From Acidocella sp. (GTDB taxonomy: Bacteria; Pseudomonadota; Alphaproteobacteria; Acetobacterales; Acetobacteraceae), in NCBI GenBank assembly GCA_029077775.1, contig JAQNCU010000121.1, positions 1 through 7,862 of the forward strand: a DNA stretch of 7,862 nucleotides. The letters are read 5' to 3'. Below are positions 6,114 through 7,862 of this stretch, in pieces. A model generated the notes under the pieces. It worked only from the letters and a program-made list of their open reading frames with translations. It was not told the origin of the DNA and searched no databases. Each line of letters begins with the position of its first letter. The first letter of the stretch is position 1. The position numbers and the translations under genes were made by a program.

Positions 6114-6434
6114 ATGATCGTCGATATGCGGATTTATACCTGTGTGCCGGGCAAAATGGCGGCGTGGCTGGCGCTGTACGAGGCTGAAGCGTGGCCGTTG
6201 CAGAAGCAATATCTGGGCAATTGCCTGGGTTGGTACACCAGCATCGAGGGGCGGCTGCATAATGTCGTGCATCTCTGGGGCTATGAGAGCCAGGCCGACC
6301 GTGAGACGCGGCGCAATGCGATGTATCGCGACCCGGCGTGGCAGGCATTTATCGCGAAATCAGCCGAATTGGGGGCCTTCATCGCCCAGGAGAACAGCAT
6401 TCTGGCGCCGGTTGCGTTCGCCCAGGCGACATGA
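6114..6434 (+). CDS. NIPSNAP-family small protein (dimeric alpha/beta-barrel fold)
   Basis: The product is 106 aa, single-domain, with no signal peptide or membrane helix. It opens with MIVDMRIYTCVPGKMAAWLALYE, the first strand and helix typical of NIPSNAP proteins ('xxExRxYxxxPGxxxxxLxxxE'), followed by GWYTSIEGRLHNVVHLWGYES, matching the family's 'G.w.te.G..n.v.hlw.y.s' core, and a C-terminal RNAMYRDPAWQAFIAK helix. Proteins of this ferredoxin-like fold usually dimerise into a barrel and may bind small ligands, but no activity is assigned to this bacterial group. The gene lies 16 bases after tyrA with a strong Shine-Dalgarno, and its stop overlaps the glmU start (ATGA 6431-6434). The context suggests co-expression with aromatic amino acid and UDP-GlcNAc synthesis; a direct role in either is not shown. 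Confidence 0.85.
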   Translation: MIVDMRIYTCVPGKMAAWLALYEAEAWPLQKQYLGNCLGWYTSIEGRLHNVVHLWGYESQADRETRRNAMYRDPAWQAFIAKSAELGAFIAQENSILAPVAFAQAT

Positions 6435-7723
6435 CGCAGAGCACGGCCATTATCATCGCGGCGGGGCGCGGCACGCGGATGAAATCCGCTTTGCCCAAGG
6501 CCGCGCATAAAATCGGCGGACGGGCGATGTTGCGGCATCTGGTCATGGCGGCTGAAGCCGTGTTCGACCGGATTGTTGTGGTGGTCGGCCCGGATATGCC
6601 GGCTTTGACCGACATGGCGGCACCCCATGCGGTGGTTGTGCAGGCTGAGCGGCTGGGCACCGCCCATGCGGCGGCGCAGGCCAAGGCAGCGTTCGGTGAC
6701 GGGATTGTGGCGGTGTTCTATGCCGATAACCCGCTGGTTTCAGCCACCACCATGCGCATGTTGTTGGTCCGTCTGGCGGCGGGGGATGCCGGGCTCGTGT
6801 TGCTCGGCATGCAGCCGCCGGAACCCGGGCGTTATGGCCGCCTGATAACCGATGGCGGGTACGTGACCCGGATCGTGGAATATGCCGAGGCCGACGAGGC
6901 AGAGCGGGCGCTTGGCTTCTGTAATGCCGGAGGGCTTGCGGCTGGCGCGGCGCAGATGCGCGGCTGGCTGGCGCAGGTGCGCCCGGATAATGCCAAGGGT
7001 GAATATTATCTGACCGATATCGTGGCCATCGCCCGGGCTCAGGGGGTGAAGGTGGCAGCGGTGACAGCACCGTATGAGGAATGCCTCGGTGTGAATTCCC
7101 GCGCCGAACTGGCGTTGGCGGAGCAAAGTTTTCAGCGCCGGGCGCGTGCGGCGGCCATCGAGGCGGGGGTGGCGATGATCGCCCCGGAGACCGTGTTTTT
7201 TTCAGCCGATACGCAACTGGCGGAAGATGCGACAGTGGGGCCCTATGTGGTGTTTGGGCCCGGTGTGCGGGTGGCGGCGGGTGCTGAGATCAAGGCGTTC
7301 TCGCATCTGGAGGGCTGCGTGGTCGGCCCTGGCGCGTTGGTCGGGCCCTATGCGCGGCTGCGCCCCGGGGCGGCTTTGGGCGCGGGCGCGCATGTTGGGA
7401 ATTTCGTTGAGATCAAGGCATCCAGCCTGGGTGCCGGGGCGAAGGTGAACCATTTGAGCTATATCGGCGATGCCGAGATCGGTGCGGCCACGAATATCGG
7501 GGCGGGCACCATAACGTGTAATTACGACGGCACCGCCAAGCACCGCACCGAGATTGGGGCGCGGGCTTTTATTGGCTCTAACACCGCTTTGGTGGCGCCG
7601 GTCAGTGTGGGCGATGACGCGTTGGTGGCGGCGGGGTCGGTGATTACCGAGGATGTGCCAGGCGGGCGGCTGGCCATTGGGCGCGGGCGGCAGGTGATTA
7701 AGGATAAAAAATCAACCGGCTAA
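6431..7723 (+). CDS. glmU: GlmU, bifunctional UDP-GlcNAc pyrophosphorylase / glucosamine-1-phosphate N-acetyltransferase
   Basis: The protein is 430 aa, a little shorter than the usual ~450. The N-terminal uridylyltransferase domain has AAGRGTRMKS (10-19) and LPK (21-23), LGTAHA (75-80), ADNPL with the metal-binding D99, GRYGRL (133-138), FCNAGG with N165 and GVNSR with N222. From about residue 250 a left-handed beta-helix of hexapeptide repeats follows, with RLRPGA (309-314), NFVEIK (324-329), NHLSYIGDAEIG with the catalytic-base candidate H341, NIGAGTITCNYDG (355-367), KHRTEIG and AAGSVITEDVP. Both activities therefore look intact: acetylation of GlcN-1-P, then UTP-dependent formation of UDP-GlcNAc for peptidoglycan and LPS. 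ATG 6431 is inside the NIPSNAP stop (ATGA); an upstream ATG at 6338 would only add out-of-frame NIPSNAP sequence. ADNPL replaces the more common GDxPL, a minor variation. It ends at TAA 7721-7723 before a hairpin-rich stretch. Confidence 0.95.
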   Translation: MTQSTAIIIAAGRGTRMKSALPKAAHKIGGRAMLRHLVMAAEAVFDRIVVVVGPDMPALTDMAAPHAVVVQAERLGTAHAAAQAKAAFGDGIVAVFYADNPLVSATTMRMLLVRLAAGDAGLVLLGMQPPEPGRYGRLITDGGYVTRIVEYAEADEAERALGFCNAGGLAAGAAQMRGWLAQVRPDNAKGEYYLTDIVAIARAQGVKVAAVTAPYEECLGVNSRAELALAEQSFQRRARAAAIEAGVAMIAPETVFFSADTQLAEDATVGPYVVFGPGVRVAAGAEIKAFSHLEGCVVGPGALVGPYARLRPGAALGAGAHVGNFVEIKASSLGAGAKVNHLSYIGDAEIGAATNIGAGTITCNYDGTAKHRTEIGARAFIGSNTALVAPVSVGDDALVAAGSVITEDVPGGRLAIGRGRQVIKDKKSTG

Positions 7724-7758
7724 TACCAATCCGCGAAGACAGTGACACATCCAAGTAA

Positions 7759-7787
7759 GCAGCCGCTTTTTTGAAAAAAAGCGGCGC
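7759..7787 (+). terminator. Long hairpin after glmU, possible terminator
   Basis: GCCGCTTTTTT (7762-7772) pairs perfectly with AAAAAAGCGGC (7775-7785), giving 11 bp; a tetraloop TGAA is likelier than the two-base loop. GC at 7759-7760 can add two pairs with GC at 7786-7787 across a bulged A. It lies 38 bases after the glmU stop. The tail is not a classic U run: six A residues come first and a CTTTTATT follows at 7794-7801. Termination is plausible but not certain. The hairpin may equally be part of the larger inverted repeat next to it. Confidence 0.5.
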
Positions 7788-7857
7788 AAAAAACTTTTAT
7801 TATGCCGGTGCCGGGCTTCTGGAACCCCAATGGCCCAGATTAATAAGGTTTTTTTGC
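7786..7857. repeat. Imperfect inverted repeat enclosing a smaller palindrome, possibly a dispersed intergenic element
   Basis: The left arm 7786-7802 (GCAAAAAACTTTTATTA) matches the reverse complement of the right arm 7841-7857 at 14 of 17 positions, and two of the three differences would be G-U pairs in RNA. Between them TCTGG (7818-7822) pairs with CCAGA (7835-7839). The perfect hairpin at 7762-7785 abuts the left arm, and the window ends in CTTCTT just after the right arm, which could be the start of a matching hairpin. No ORF lies here. The structure looks like a palindromic intergenic repeat or terminator cluster; dispersal in the genome is inferred, not seen. Confidence 0.45.
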
Positions 7858-7862
7858 TTCTT

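Noticed and set aside
6431..7723. GlmU residue changes (ADNPL, GVNSR) as signs of lost activity
   Set aside because: The metal-binding Asp and Asn positions and the acetyltransferase motifs are retained, so these look like ordinary lineage variation.
1..7862. CRISPR array, tRNA, rRNA, prophage or insertion-sequence gene
   Set aside because: No regularly spaced direct repeats, tRNA cloverleaf, integrase or transposase motifs were seen on either strand.

Overview
This GC-rich window has dense, overlapping genes. The gene set (metX-metW; a chorismate mutase, hisC-type aminotransferase and prephenate/arogenate dehydrogenase cluster; glmU) and the protein sequences look alphaproteobacterial, most likely Acetobacteraceae or a close relative. 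That placement is an inference from gene order and sequence style, not a database result.

Layout. Positions 2-160 hold the last 52 codons of a GT4-like glycosyltransferase. It overlaps by ATGA with a polytopic membrane protein (157-1518). This second protein reads as the N-terminal half of a MraY/WecA-type sugar-phosphate transferase joined to the C-terminal half of a GT87/DUF2029-type mannosyltransferase. It seems to lack part of each parent's catalytic set and is the most unusual object here. Its 3' end runs 121 bases antisense into metW. On the minus strand lie metX (3150-2017) and metW (2009-1398), a methionine-biosynthesis pair. A 124-bp divergent intergenic region (3151-3274) separates metX from a five-gene plus-strand run: chorismate mutase with a degenerate prephenate-dehydratase/ACT-like tail (3275-4135), hisC-type aminotransferase (4132-5217), TyrA-type dehydrogenase (5210-6097), a small NIPSNAP-family protein (6114-6434) and glmU (6431-7723). 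Every junction is an overlap or a 16-nt gap, so translational coupling in one operon is likely. The window ends in about 140 bases of non-coding DNA made of nested inverted repeats, including an 11-bp GC/AT hairpin.

How the genes work together. The first three operon genes would take chorismate to prephenate and on towards tyrosine, with the HisC-like enzyme serving histidine synthesis, aromatic transamination, or both. GlmU makes UDP-GlcNAc for peptidoglycan and LPS. The link to NIPSNAP is positional only. The metX-metW pair acylates homoserine for methionine synthesis. The first two genes are probably the end of a surface-polysaccharide locus.

No CRISPR array, tRNA, rRNA, phage gene or transposase gene was seen. 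Apart from the fused membrane protein, this is mostly ordinary core metabolism.
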